From positions 1-64,000 of the forward strand of contig NZ_JBAJNO010000003.1 of NCBI RefSeq assembly GCF_036880985.1: a stretch of 64,000 nucleotides of DNA, written 5' to 3'. Below, one piece after another: positions 9,114 to 18,775 of the stretch. The translations under genes were made by a program, and so were the position numbers. The DNA comes from Limibacter armeniacum. GTDB taxonomy: Bacteria; Bacteroidota; Bacteroidia; Cytophagales; Flammeovirgaceae. The notes beneath the pieces are model-generated. The model did not search any database and was not told the DNA's origin. It worked only from the letters and a program-made list of their open reading frames with translations. The stretch's first letter is position 1, and every line of letters starts with the position of its first letter.

Positions 9114-11339
9114 ATGAATTTTTTCAAATCAATTTACAGTACAATTTTTTTTGTACTGGTCGGTTCTGCCGCATTGGCTCAAGGAATTTCAGGAAAGGTG
9201 GTGGATGAAACAGGACTTGCCATAGAAGCAGTACTCGTACAAAATCTTCACACCGATCAGCACACCCACACCAACCAACAGGGAACATTTTTACTCAACG
9301 GTATAGAAGCAGGCGATACGCTTACGCTAACACATGCCGCATACAATACGATTAGTGTTGTAGTAAAAGAAGAAAAAGAACGCACCATCATACTTGAACT
9401 CAAGACCTTTGAACTGGATCAGATTACGGTGAGTCCGGAGGTCAATGCGCTCAATGTTGTATCAAAGATTGACCTGAAAACTACGCCTGTCAACTCCAGT
9501 CAGGAAGTTCTCCGTAAGGTGCCCGGTCTCATCATCGGTCAGCATGCAGGTGGAGGAAAAGCCGAGCAGATTTTTTTACGGGGATTTGATATAGACCACG
9601 GAACAGACATTGCCATTTCTGTAGATGGCATGCCTGTCAATATGGTTTCCCATGCTCATGGACAGGGCTACGCTGATCTCCACTTCGTGATTCCGGAAAC
9701 GATTGAGAAAATCGATTTTGGAAAAGGAACTTACTATGCCGATCAAGGAAATTTTAGTACAGCTGGATATGTCGCCTTTCAGACCAAAGACAGGCTGGAA
9801 AATAATATCATTCAGACAGAGATCGGTCAGTACAATACCAAAAGGTTATTTAGCCTGATCAATCTCTCCCGCAATTCACATCACGCTGCCTATGTCGCCA
9901 GTGAATACCTCACTACAGATGGCTATTTTGAAAGCCCCCAGAACTTTTCCAGACTGAATGTCATGGGCAAGTACACGGGAGAGCTGGACAATAACAACAA
10001 GCTTTCCGTTAGTGCGTCCCATTTCCAGTCCAGTTGGGATGCGTCAGGACAGATTCCTGAACGGGCAGTGGAAACCAATATCATCAGCAGGTTCGGTGCG
10101 ATAGATGATACGGAAGGTGGAAATACGTCAAGGTCAAACCTGAACCTTAACTACATCCATCAGCTATCCAAAAATTCATCCCTGACTTCAAGATTCTATT
10201 TGTCTCATTATGATTTTGAACTTTACAGCAACTTTACTTTCTATCTGGAAGATGCTGAGCATGGAGACCAGATCAGGCAGAAGGAAGACCGCAACATGTT
10301 TGGATTCAATTCTGAGTGGAATCGCTTTATTGCGCTACCCAATGGGTCGATCAATCTGTCTGCCGGTGTTGGATTGAGAGATGACCAAACTACAGGCACA
10401 GCGCTGTCTCATTCCCTGAACAGACAAACAACGCTTGAAACCCTCAAGCTGGGAGACATTCACGAAACCAACAGCTACGCTTATGCACAGGCTGAGCTGG
10501 TCAGGGGAAAATGGACCGTCAACCCTGCCCTTAGGCTAGATTATTTTCAGTTCGGTTATTATGACCGTCTTTCAGAAACCTATGAAAACAATCAGGTAGA
10601 AAAAGGAATACTGAGTCCAAAACTGAATGTACTTTACCAGCATTCGCCGCTGCTGCAATATTACCTGAAGACGGGCATTGGATTTCATTCCAATGATACG
10701 CGTGTAGTCGTGGCAGAAGAAGGCGAAAGCATCTTGCCCAAAGCCTATTCCTCTGATTTGGGGCTGATATGGAAAGCACATCCCCGACTTCTGGTCAATG
10801 CAGCTGTTTGGAATCTCTTTCTCGAACAGGAATTTGTTTATGTGGGAGATGCCGGCATCGTAGAGCCAAGCGGAAAAACCAACCGATCGGGCTTCGATCT
10901 TGGCGTAAGATGGCAATTGCTGGACTGGCTTTACTTCAGTCAGGATGTCAATTATGCCTATGCCCGTTCCGTTTCTGACCCTGAAGGAGAAAACTATATT
11001 CCTCTGGCGCCGGACTTGACTGCTGTGGGCACCTTGAGCATATCAGGTCAAAGCAACTGGTACGGCAGCATCCAGTACCGATATATCAGTGATCGACCTG
11101 CCAATGAAGACAACACCATCGTAGCAGAAGGCTATACCGTAGTGGATACCAACCTTGGTTATCAGTTTAAACACTTTGACTTGGGTTTGAAAATTCAGAA
11201 CCTCTTTGATGTGGAATGGAAAGAAACTCAGTTTGCGACAGAATCCAGGCTGTTTAATGAGACCTCAAGCGTTGAGGAAATCCATTATACACCGGGTATT
11301 CCATTTTGTGCGACGGCAATGCTCCGGTACAAATTCTGA
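9114..11339 (+). CDS. TonB-dependent outer-membrane receptor
   Basis: 741 residues with a signal peptide (1-22, ending AALAQ). An N-terminal carboxypeptidase-regulatory-like beta domain spans about 24-90 (GISGKVVDETGLAIEAVLVQ). The plug domain covers about 120-225 and includes VLRKVPGLIIGQHAGGGKAE and FLRGFDIDHGTDIAISVDGM. The rest is a beta-barrel ending in the aromatic MLRYKF. The plug is rich in histidine (HAHGQGYADLHF), as in receptors paired with HupE/UreJ proteins. It starts 10 bp after the HupE gene, so the two are almost certainly cotranscribed. It would move a metal or metal complex across the outer membrane, powered by TonB. The substrate is inferred from context only. Confidence 0.92.
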   Translation: MNFFKSIYSTIFFVLVGSAALAQGISGKVVDETGLAIEAVLVQNLHTDQHTHTNQQGTFLLNGIEAGDTLTLTHAAYNTISVVVKEEKERTIILELKTFELDQITVSPEVNALNVVSKIDLKTTPVNSSQEVLRKVPGLIIGQHAGGGKAEQIFLRGFDIDHGTDIAISVDGMPVNMVSHAHGQGYADLHFVIPETIEKIDFGKGTYYADQGNFSTAGYVAFQTKDRLENNIIQTEIGQYNTKRLFSLINLSRNSHHAAYVASEYLTTDGYFESPQNFSRLNVMGKYTGELDNNNKLSVSASHFQSSWDASGQIPERAVETNIISRFGAIDDTEGGNTSRSNLNLNYIHQLSKNSSLTSRFYLSHYDFELYSNFTFYLEDAEHGDQIRQKEDRNMFGFNSEWNRFIALPNGSINLSAGVGLRDDQTTGTALSHSLNRQTTLETLKLGDIHETNSYAYAQAELVRGKWTVNPALRLDYFQFGYYDRLSETYENNQVEKGILSPKLNVLYQHSPLLQYYLKTGIGFHSNDTRVVVAEEGESILPKAYSSDLGLIWKAHPRLLVNAAVWNLFLEQEFVYVGDAGIVEPSGKTNRSGFDLGVRWQLLDWLYFSQDVNYAYARSVSDPEGENYIPLAPDLTAVGTLSISGQSNWYGSIQYRYISDRPANEDNTIVAEGYTVVDTNLGYQFKHFDLGLKIQNLFDVEWKETQFATESRLFNETSSVEEIHYTPGIPFCATAMLRYKF

Positions 11340-11449
11340 TAAGGATAAAGTTGCCATTTCAATACTAAACTCAGACGGTCATCATACAAAAACAATATGC
11401 TATATTGATAGTCCGAGTCCACAAATAATTCATCTTAAATAGTCGAGAA

Positions 11450-11782
11450 ATGGTAACATGTTTTTTAAAATACACAATCGATCCGTACAAAGTAGCAGCG
11501 TTTGAACACTATGGAAAACTTTGGATTGATCTGGTCAATGAAATGGGAGGTGTACATCATGGATACCTATTGCCGTATGAAGGAGCCAACAACATTGGTT
11601 ATGCTACATTTTCATTTGCGACCTTGGCTGATTATGAAGACTATAGAAATAAAATTCCTTCTTGCCCAAAATGCATGGAAGCTTTTGAGTATGCCAAAAA
11701 CACAGGCTGTATCCTTCATTATGAGCGGTCATTCCTGAAGCCAGTATTTGAAGGCATAAACGATAAGGCGAGGATAGACTGA
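11450..11782 (+). CDS. NIPSNAP family protein
   Basis: 110 residues, a small alpha/beta-barrel (dimeric ferredoxin-like) protein with no signal peptide. The opening VTCFLKYTIDPYKVAAFEHY, then GGVHHGYLLPYEGANNIGYA, FSFATLADYEDYR and a final ILHYERSFLKPVFE follow the NIPSNAP pattern closely. Bacterial NIPSNAP proteins have no settled function. Some neighbours are oxygenases or antibiotic-modifying enzymes. It lies 110 bp after the TonB receptor on the same strand and may have its own promoter. A strong terminator follows at 11845. Confidence 0.85.
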   Translation: MVTCFLKYTIDPYKVAAFEHYGKLWIDLVNEMGGVHHGYLLPYEGANNIGYATFSFATLADYEDYRNKIPSCPKCMEAFEYAKNTGCILHYERSFLKPVFEGINDKARID

Positions 11783-11844
11783 TATCTTTTGACACAAAGC
11801 GTGCTAGCAAAACTCAAACAGCATAAAGGAATCCCAATTAGTGA

Positions 11845-11877
11845 GGATGAGATTTTTAAAAATCTCATCCTTTTTTT
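11845..11877 (+). terminator. intrinsic terminator after NIPSNAP gene
   Basis: A near-perfect palindrome (arms GGATGAGATTTTT and AAAAATCTCATCC) is followed directly by seven T. It cleanly separates the NIPSNAP gene from the GH13 gene. Confidence 0.9.
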
Positions 11878-11977
11878 CTATTAATTAGATTAGTAGATAA
11901 TTATCTCCCTTTGATTTCACAAAATCAGTAACATCTCTTTAAGAAGAGTATCCAAAAATTAGAGACCAATAAATAAC

Positions 11978-13387
11978 ATGAAAATGAAAAAAATAGGACA
12001 CCTACTATTAGGGGTAACCTTATTTATGATCGGATGTCAAACCCCTAATAATAAGCAAGATCAAGAAAGTTCTACAACAAATACCGATCGATACGTGCCC
12101 AAACCATATGTAAAAATCACGCACCCTGAGTGGAGTAAAAATGCGGCTATTTACCAACTCAATACAAGACAGTTTACACAAGAAGGCACGTTCCTAGCTG
12201 CTGAGAAAGAATTACCAAGATTAAAAGAATTAGGGGTTGATATTATATGGTTGATGCCTGTTCAAGAAATTGGAAGTAAAAACAGGAAAGGCACATTAGG
12301 AAGCCCTTATTCCGTGAAAGACTATTTCAAGGTCAATCCGGAATTCGGGACCATGGAAGATTTAAAACAATTTGTCTCATCGGCTCATAATCAGGGCATG
12401 TATGTTATTTTAGATTGGGTCGCTAACCACACTGCATGGGATAATGTATTGGTTCAAGAGCACCCAGATTGGTATGATAGAGACTATAAAAATGATTTTA
12501 GACCTACTCCTTGGTGGGACTGGTCTGACATTATTGATTTGGATTATAACCAACCTGGCCTAAGGCAATATATGACCAATGCTTTAAAATATTGGGTCAA
12601 GGAAGCTGATATTGATGGCTACAGATGTGATGTTGCCGGATTTGTACCTGTTGATTTTTGGAATAACGCACGTAAAGAATTGGATGCCATAAAACCCGTT
12701 TTTATGCTTGCCGAGTGGGAGTCTAGGGATTTACATGCAGAAGCTTTTGATATGACCTATGCGTGGAGCTGGAATGAAACGATGCACAAAATCTGTACAG
12801 GACACGCAGATGTAAATGGCTTATATATTTATTACTCTTGGAATGAGAGTGCATTTCCTCCAAATTCATTTCGAATGACATTTGTAAGCAACCATGACAA
12901 AAATGCATGGGAAGGCACCATGTGGGAACAGTTTGGAGATGGTTTAGAGGCTGCCATTACCTTATCAGTGGTTGGGGAAGGAATGCCTTTGATTTATAAT
13001 GGACAGGAAGCCGGTAATAAAAAGCGACTGGAGTTTTTTGAAAAAGACCCTATTGTATGGAAAGACCATTACATTGGTAAGCTATATAAAGACCTATTTG
13101 CTTTGATGAAGGAAAATACAGCACTGTGGCATGCGAAATGGGGCAGTACAATGGTTAAGGTTCCTAACTCTTCAGAAAAGGAAATACTTAGCTTTGTCCG
13201 TCAAAATGAAAAAGATAAGGTTTTTGCTGTATTCAATTTTTCAGATAATGCACAAACCATATCATTTAAAGAGACACTTTATCACGGAACATATACCGAT
13301 TACTTTTCAAATGAAGTGATTGATTTCAAAGAAGATTCAGCGTTGAAATTAGATGCTTGGGGATATAAAGTATTTGTAAAAAAATAA
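11978..13387 (+). CDS. GH13 alpha-amylase family lipoprotein
   Basis: 469 residues. A lipoprotein signal ends at the lipobox MIGC (C20). The (beta/alpha)8 barrel shows all GH13 regions: VILDWVANHTAW (region I, ~143-154), DGYRCDVAGFVP (nucleophile D218), MLAEWE (acid/base E246) and FVSNHDKNAWEG (transition-state D307). A C-terminal beta domain follows. It should cleave or transfer alpha-1,4 or alpha-1,6 glucosidic bonds at the cell surface or in the periplasm. The short length fits the small alpha-glucosidase/cyclomaltodextrinase-like members better than large amylases, but specificity cannot be read. It stands alone, without SusCD genes, between two terminators. Confidence 0.92.
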   Translation: MKMKKIGHLLLGVTLFMIGCQTPNNKQDQESSTTNTDRYVPKPYVKITHPEWSKNAAIYQLNTRQFTQEGTFLAAEKELPRLKELGVDIIWLMPVQEIGSKNRKGTLGSPYSVKDYFKVNPEFGTMEDLKQFVSSAHNQGMYVILDWVANHTAWDNVLVQEHPDWYDRDYKNDFRPTPWWDWSDIIDLDYNQPGLRQYMTNALKYWVKEADIDGYRCDVAGFVPVDFWNNARKELDAIKPVFMLAEWESRDLHAEAFDMTYAWSWNETMHKICTGHADVNGLYIYYSWNESAFPPNSFRMTFVSNHDKNAWEGTMWEQFGDGLEAAITLSVVGEGMPLIYNGQEAGNKKRLEFFEKDPIVWKDHYIGKLYKDLFALMKENTALWHAKWGSTMVKVPNSSEKEILSFVRQNEKDKVFAVFNFSDNAQTISFKETLYHGTYTDYFSNEVIDFKEDSALKLDAWGYKVFVKK

Positions 13388-13440
13388 GGGAATTGTAATT
13401 GATGCTATTTGCCATTTTTACACTTAGCTATCATTAAAAA

Positions 13441-13485
13441 GTCAATCCATAACTTATGTTCAAGTAATATAAACTATGGATTGAC
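13441..13485 (-). terminator. terminator of the efflux operon
   Basis: The arms GTCAATCCATA and TATGGATTGAC (11 bp, perfect) lie 58 bp past the TolC stop. On the minus strand the hairpin is followed by TTTTTAATG. It also sits 54 bp past the convergent GH13 gene and may serve both. Confidence 0.75.
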
Positions 13486-13542
13486 TTCGCTCTCCTTTCT
13501 AAGAATATCATTGGGAGATCATCACCCAACATTAAGGTTATT

Positions 13543-14910
13543 TCACCCTGCCAGACTTAACAACTCACCCTTAACCTTCTTCAGTTCCAATTTTGCTTTT
13601 TTATACTTTATGATTTCAGCGATATAAGTAAACTGGGCTTCCCTGACTGCGGCTTCTGAAGACAAAAGCTCAACATAGGTCATCTTACCTTGATGATAAA
13701 GTGCTTTTGTTTGAGCATAAACCTTCTCTGCCAGTTGAGCATTCTCTTGTTGCGAAATGGTGGATTGATATGCCGACAGCAATTGATTAATTGCATTGAA
13801 ATAGTTATTGTAAGTAACCTGTTTTTCATGTTCCAAATCCTTCCTTAGGCTTGAAAGCTGCATGTTCACCTGATTAATCTTGCTTTGCTTGGCAAGACCA
13901 TCATACAAAGGAATTGAAAGTTTGAAACCGATGTATGCATAATCTGACCAGCTATTTTTAGTAGATAACTCAAAGTTATCCGACTGATATTGATACGCTC
14001 CTGTAATGTTTGCCGAAAGTGTTGGTAGGTATTGTAGCTGATAACCTTTCTTCTTGAGCAGCAGTTGCTCTCGCTCCACCTCCAATTGCTGAATGGTTGT
14101 AATTGAACCAATATTGATAGAATCAGACATAAAAGCTTCTGGCACTTCAATAAAAGTAAGTGGCGCTTTGTCTACTGAAATATCATTTTCAACCGGCATG
14201 CCGATCAAGACTTTCAGATAATTCATTTGTTGACTGATTGTTGCCTGAAGATTCCTTTCACTTACTTCCAGCATACTTCGGTCAACCTTGGCTCTATTCA
14301 ATTCTATTTCATGTGTAACGCCAAGCTCAACTTGCTTTTGAGTAATCATTAAAGAAGTATCTTTCTGGCTTAATAGCTCGTGAATTTTATCCAACTCTTC
14401 ACCACTTTTCAAAAGGTCATAATACACTATACAGATATTGTAGACGGTTTCCTCTTTTGTCATCTTGCTTTTGATGGCACTCAGTTCCTCCACATTCCTG
14501 GCAACTTTTATGTCAGTAAAAATGGAAGGATCAAAGATCACCTGACTTAAAGTTCCACTGAGTGTATAATTGTAAGTGGTACCAAAATTTACAAACACCT
14601 GTTCCCCAGGCTGACCAAAAAACTCACCAGGCATGATGCTGGTCTCCAACTTCATATAGTTATCAAATTGTCCTGAAGCAGAAACTTGTGGCTGCACTTT
14701 GCTTTTAGCTTCTTTTGTTGCAAATGTCTTTTCTTGCTTATCATATTGAGACTTAACAACCTTATAGTTATTCTCAAGTCCATAATCCAGACATTTTTCC
14801 AGTGTCAGATGTGTTACTTCCTGTTGGGCTTTTACATTCAGTATATTGAACAGAAAGAAGAGCAACCACAGTGTATATTTTATGCTATTGATATTTTTAA
14901 AGCTATTCAT
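13543..14910 (-). CDS. TolC family outer-membrane efflux protein
   Basis: 455 residues with a signal peptide (ending LNVKAQ at about 29). Two long OEP repeats rich in coiled-coil helices follow (for example LEVEREQLLLKKKGYQLQYL and LRKDLEHEKQVTYNNYFNAI), as expected for the channel-tunnel of a tripartite efflux pump. The opening THLTLEKCLDYGLENNYKVV is the usual OEP start. It is the last gene of a four-gene minus-strand operon: ABC ATPase, adaptor, permease, TolC. Only 3 bp separate it from the permease gene. Together they form a complete ABC-driven export machine across both membranes. The substrate is unknown. Confidence 0.92.
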   Translation of the reverse strand: MNSFKNINSIKYTLWLLFFLFNILNVKAQQEVTHLTLEKCLDYGLENNYKVVKSQYDKQEKTFATKEAKSKVQPQVSASGQFDNYMKLETSIMPGEFFGQPGEQVFVNFGTTYNYTLSGTLSQVIFDPSIFTDIKVARNVEELSAIKSKMTKEETVYNICIVYYDLLKSGEELDKIHELLSQKDTSLMITQKQVELGVTHEIELNRAKVDRSMLEVSERNLQATISQQMNYLKVLIGMPVENDISVDKAPLTFIEVPEAFMSDSINIGSITTIQQLEVEREQLLLKKKGYQLQYLPTLSANITGAYQYQSDNFELSTKNSWSDYAYIGFKLSIPLYDGLAKQSKINQVNMQLSSLRKDLEHEKQVTYNNYFNAINQLLSAYQSTISQQENAQLAEKVYAQTKALYHQGKMTYVELLSSEAAVREAQFTYIAEIIKYKKAKLELKKVKGELLSLAG

Positions 14911-14913
14911 TAT

Positions 14914-16044
14914 TTACATTCTAAAGATTTGTACAGGCTCCAGTTTCAAGATTTTCCGCATAGAAAAATAACTCCCTGCCAAGCTGATCAACAGCGTTGA
15001 AAAAATCAGGAATATGATCCGTTCAGGAGCGTAATCCATGCTCTGGTTGATTGATTTCATAAAGTATTTCAATCCGATAAGCAGCAACATGGTAAAGCTG
15101 AACCCGCAAATGGAATAAAAAATGGACTGTATCATAATCAGTTTTGTAATGAGCCAATTTCCTCCTCCAATTGCCTTGATCGTGCCATAGTCTTTGATGC
15201 GGTCATTGACTGCTGAAAACATGGTCAACCCAACAATGACCAATCCCGTAACCAGCGAGAACCAGACAAGTATCATAAAGGTGCCTACAATACCACTTGC
15301 TTCTCCCATATAATCAAGTGTTACATCCTTGAAAGTATCACCGACGTAGGCTTTCACAGTAGGGATAGTCGCAGTTATGGTATCTGCAATGCGCTTTTTA
15401 ACCATCGGGTCTTGTGTGTCAGCCTCTACAATGTATGCACTGACATGGTTAGGACTAAATCCGGAGAGTTTTCTGACTCTTTCGATTGTCGAAACCATAT
15501 TAAATTCCCCAAGGCCTGCATTTCCAATTGAAATCCCGCTGATATACACCCTGACATCATTGATACTGAAATAATCCCCTTGCTTTAGTTTTCCAAGATT
15601 TTCCAAATCCGATTCATCTACAATCACAGCTCCTTCACTTTGCAGGCTTTTCAGGTTGGTACCTTCAAGAAACTGTTTCGGTGCGCCCACATAGTCTGGC
15701 GCTTTAATCCCAACCAAACTACAGCCAGCTGTACCTCCAGAAGAATTTTTCATCATGCCTCCAGTCACAATCACCGGATGGACTTTATTCACCCCTGGAA
15801 TAGACTGTAACTCATACCCAACTCGCTTATCCACATTCACAAGAGAGATGGACGATTCACTTTTTTCATTCACTACAAAAATGTATTCGGTATTTCCCTT
15901 GATAATACCCAAGCTAGCCTCAAGAAAACCATCCAACAAACCCAATTGGGCACCTATCAGAAAGACCGAGATCACTATCCCGAAAAGTATTCCTATAAGC
16001 TTAGCCTTATCATAAACCATAAAGCTGAATGCTGTTTTCCACAT
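14914..16044 (-). CDS. ABC transporter permease, DevC/MacB-like
   Basis: 376 residues from the ATG at 16044, which lies 2 bp after the adaptor stop. An in-frame ATG at 16074 would overlap the adaptor gene by 28 bases and is less likely. The topology is FtsX-like: one N-terminal helix (KLIGILFGIVISVFLIGAQL), a ~200-residue extracytoplasmic domain, then three C-terminal helices beginning near FMILVWFSLVTGLVIVGLTM. NDRIKDYGTIKAIGGGNWLI is the typical coupling segment. The start AFSFMVYDKAKLIGILFG resembles DevC of the cyanobacterial DevBCA exporter. It acts with the ATPase at 17013, the adaptor at 16047 and the TolC protein at 13543. Confidence 0.9.
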   Translation of the reverse strand: MWKTAFSFMVYDKAKLIGILFGIVISVFLIGAQLGLLDGFLEASLGIIKGNTEYIFVVNEKSESSISLVNVDKRVGYELQSIPGVNKVHPVIVTGGMMKNSSGGTAGCSLVGIKAPDYVGAPKQFLEGTNLKSLQSEGAVIVDESDLENLGKLKQGDYFSINDVRVYISGISIGNAGLGEFNMVSTIERVRKLSGFSPNHVSAYIVEADTQDPMVKKRIADTITATIPTVKAYVGDTFKDVTLDYMGEASGIVGTFMILVWFSLVTGLVIVGLTMFSAVNDRIKDYGTIKAIGGGNWLITKLIMIQSIFYSICGFSFTMLLLIGLKYFMKSINQSMDYAPERIIFLIFSTLLISLAGSYFSMRKILKLEPVQIFRM

Positions 16045-16046
16045 GG

Positions 16047-17000
16047 CTAGTTCCGATTTAAATAGATGACACAATCCACCCTGTTATTAATCATTACCTG
16101 TGCATTATCATCCAATCGGATTTTCACTTCTCGCACACGTCGGTCTTCTACAGTATTCTCATCAGAGAAAAGTGACTTTTTCTTCAAAAAACCTCCAACA
16201 AATACTACTTCTCCCTTACCGATTGTCTTCCCGTTGACCTGTGAGATCACTTCGGCTTTCAGTCCTGTCTTAATGCGGTCTGCAAAAAGCTCATCCACTT
16301 CTGTTATAGCGACCAAATGACCATCAGGTGCATACTGTCCCAGCTTTTCCCCAGCAGTAAGAAAATCCCCGTTGTGTACATCCCATTTCAGTACTTTTCC
16401 GTCATAGGCAGCCTTGACATTTTTATCTGCCAATACTGCTTTCTGGTAGGCTATATTGGCATTGATTTCCTGCATGCCACTTTTCTGGTAAGCTATCTCT
16501 GCCAATTGTTTTTCGTATTCTATCTGAAGCTTCTCTACTTTGGATTTGCTATCCTTCAGTACCTTTTCTGTAATCGCTTTTGAGTTGAAAAGCGCTTCAT
16601 CTACCGCCAAATCTTTCTGTGCATTCTGCCAATCATTCAGGGTAATTTTGGCTTTGATTTCTGCTGATTTTATGGATGCTTGCTGGCTGATAATTTTACC
16701 CTCCTGAATTTTTAATTGTGCCAGGTCAGCGCTTTTTTCCATATCCAAGATGACAGCACCTTTACTTACCAATTCATTCTCAGCTGCCATAATCTGGTTC
16801 ACTTTACCATTGGCAGCCGAGTAGATATTCAATAACCCTTTTTCAGGTTCAATCTTGGCAATGCCTACTATCTTATTGATCTCAGTCTGCTCAGTCTTCA
16901 CATTGTTATCATCTACTTTCTTTGCGTCGGCTGAACAAGCCATCAGCAGAGCAATCATTCCGATACCCAATATGCCGTTGAATAATTTTTGGTTTTTCAT
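16047..17000 (-). CDS. HlyD-type periplasmic adaptor lipoprotein
   Basis: 317 residues with lipobox LMAC near residue 22, so it is probably lipid-anchored in the inner membrane. The biotinyl-lipoyl-like half-motifs flank a long coiled coil (about 80-175: LAQLKIQEGKIISQQASIKS onward), and a beta-barrel region follows (AYDGKVLKWDVHNGDFLTAG, then ITEVDELFADRIKTGLKAEV). This is the membrane-fusion-protein layout. It bridges the ABC permease to TolC. It is encoded between the ATPase (12 bp upstream) and the permease (2 bp downstream). The length is normal for DevB-type adaptors. Confidence 0.9.
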   Translation of the reverse strand: MKNQKLFNGILGIGMIALLMACSADAKKVDDNNVKTEQTEINKIVGIAKIEPEKGLLNIYSAANGKVNQIMAAENELVSKGAVILDMEKSADLAQLKIQEGKIISQQASIKSAEIKAKITLNDWQNAQKDLAVDEALFNSKAITEKVLKDSKSKVEKLQIEYEKQLAEIAYQKSGMQEINANIAYQKAVLADKNVKAAYDGKVLKWDVHNGDFLTAGEKLGQYAPDGHLVAITEVDELFADRIKTGLKAEVISQVNGKTIGKGEVVFVGGFLKKKSLFSDENTVEDRRVREVKIRLDDNAQVMINNRVDCVIYLNRN

Positions 17001-17012
17001 TTTTGCTGTCTG

Positions 17013-17702
17013 TCAGTTTATTGTCTGTTTATTTACTTCATTCACAATCCCGTTTTCCACTTCAATTACACGGTCTGCATATTCCATCAGGCGAGGGTCA
17101 TGCGTCACCACTGCAACGGCTTTCCCACCTTCAGCCAACTCCTTCAGTTCTTTCATCACAATTTCAAGGCTATGCTTGTCCAGTGAAGCAGTTGGCTCAT
17201 CACATAGGATAATTTTGGGGTCTGTCACCAATGCCCTGGCAATAGCTACCCGCTGTTGTTGACCACCAGAAAGCTGCTTAGGAAGTTTATGCTTATGCTC
17301 AGAAATATTGACTTTTTTAAGCGCCTCTTCCGTTTTCTGCTTTATCTCAGCAGTTTTCATGTTTCTCATCTTTAATGGGAATGCCACATTTTCAGCCGCT
17401 GTAAGCGGTGCCAGCAGGTTGAATTGCTGAAACACAAACCCAATGGTATCCAACCTTACCTTTGCCATTTCCTTATCAGGAAGGTCGTCCACATTTTTCC
17501 CATCTATCTCAAGGGTTCCTTCAGTAGGATTGATCAGACACCCCAAAAGGGATAACAAGGTGGTCTTGCCTGATCCTGATGGACCAATGATCAAAAGCAG
17601 CTCTCCTTCATATAACTCAAGGTTGCAATTTGCCAATGCAGTAAATTTTCCTGCCTGCGTTTCGTATATCTTGTTTGCATTTTTTAGTCTCGCAATCATC
17701 AT
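17013..17702 (-). CDS. ABC transporter ATPase, DevA/LolD-like
   Basis: 229 residues. The motifs are complete: Walker A GPSGSGKTT (about 40-48), Q-loop FVFQQFNLL, signature LSGGQQQRVAIARAL, Walker B IILCDEPTASLD and H-loop VVTHDPRLMEYADR. It belongs to the MacB/LolD/DevA group that powers FtsX-like permeases. It is the first gene of the efflux operon. A second ATG three bases downstream is an equally good start. The 97-bp region before it is shared with the divergent AraC gene at 17800, which probably controls the operon. Confidence 0.93.
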   Translation of the reverse strand: MMIARLKNANKIYETQAGKFTALANCNLELYEGELLLIIGPSGSGKTTLLSLLGCLINPTEGTLEIDGKNVDDLPDKEMAKVRLDTIGFVFQQFNLLAPLTAAENVAFPLKMRNMKTAEIKQKTEEALKKVNISEHKHKLPKQLSGGQQQRVAIARALVTDPKIILCDEPTASLDKHSLEIVMKELKELAEGGKAVAVVTHDPRLMEYADRVIEVENGIVNEVNKQTIN

Positions 17703-17799
17703 TTGATTTATTGTTTTTGATTACGATACAAAATTGAGTGATTGGATAGTGATAAAATACCTATATTAGCTCACTTAATATCAGAAAACGGTCAAAATC

Positions 17800-18771
17800 A
17801 TGTTAAAGCTGACTTTAAAGCAGCCTACCGGTTTTTTATTTGCCCTAGCAGAATTGATTGGCGGTAAAGTAGATAGCAATGGCAGGCTAAATATTCCTGA
17901 AAAAAAGGGCAACGGTTATATACAAGGCTTTATGTTCGATAATTCGGTTGGGCTGATGATCAGGAACTATGAGCTCAATCAGGATTTGCTGGCAAAACGA
18001 ATTGATCCTTGCAATTCCAGTGAACGGATTGTTGTAACACTGAACAATGTATTTCCAAAAAGTGAAAGTGATGGGGTTGCCAAAATTGAGGAACTACCTT
18101 CCATACAGATTGGAAAGGGTAAGCTAAATTTTGAGATGTTCTATCCAAGCAAAACCAAATACAGGTCTATTCTCTTGGCGATAGATTCTAATAAATTGAG
18201 AACACTGATGGGGATTGAGGATGAATCCTCTTTATTGAATATGATACTCAACGGCAATCAGCCATTGCTGTTTGAAGAAGTCCTTTCCCCTCAAATACAA
18301 AAGGTGGCTATGGAAATGATTGAGAATGAAATACCAGAAAACCTTCACCATTTTTATATCAGGATAAAGGCGGAAGAGTTGCTATGTCTCTTGTTTGTAG
18401 AATTACACAAGCGAGAAAATGCTCCTGTTCAGGCTTTGAATGAAAAAGATGCCCTCAGTATTTATCGGGTAAGGGACAAGATCGTTTCAAATTTGGGTAT
18501 ACCACCAATATTAGGAGAACTGGCCAATGAGATAGGAATGAGTGAATCAAAGTTGAAAAGACTCTTTAAACAAATATTTGGAAGCAGTATCTATAACTAT
18601 TACCAGAAATTCAGGATGCAGGAAGCGGCAAGGCTACTAAAGGGACAGCAGATGAGTGTTTCAGAAGTAGGATATCAACTTGGCTTTTCCAACTTGAGTC
18701 ATTTTACAAAAGTCTTTGAGGAGCATATCGGAATGAAACCTAAGAAATACTCTGTACAGTCTCACAAATAA
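17800..18771 (+). CDS. AraC family transcriptional regulator
   Basis: 323 residues. The N-terminal ~220 residues form an unassigned sensor domain. The C-terminal ~100 residues hold the double helix-turn-helix, with LGELANEIGMSESKLKRLFK as the first and VSEVGYQLGFSNLSHFTKVF as the second, ending in the usual GMKPKKY. It is transcribed divergently from the ABC-TolC efflux operon with only 97 bp between the starts. This is the classic position of a local regulator that responds to the exported compound. No operator could be singled out by eye. Confidence 0.9.
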   Translation: MLKLTLKQPTGFLFALAELIGGKVDSNGRLNIPEKKGNGYIQGFMFDNSVGLMIRNYELNQDLLAKRIDPCNSSERIVVTLNNVFPKSESDGVAKIEELPSIQIGKGKLNFEMFYPSKTKYRSILLAIDSNKLRTLMGIEDESSLLNMILNGNQPLLFEEVLSPQIQKVAMEMIENEIPENLHHFYIRIKAEELLCLLFVELHKRENAPVQALNEKDALSIYRVRDKIVSNLGIPPILGELANEIGMSESKLKRLFKQIFGSSIYNYYQKFRMQEAARLLKGQQMSVSEVGYQLGFSNLSHFTKVFEEHIGMKPKKYSVQSHK

Positions 18772-18775
18772 AGGT

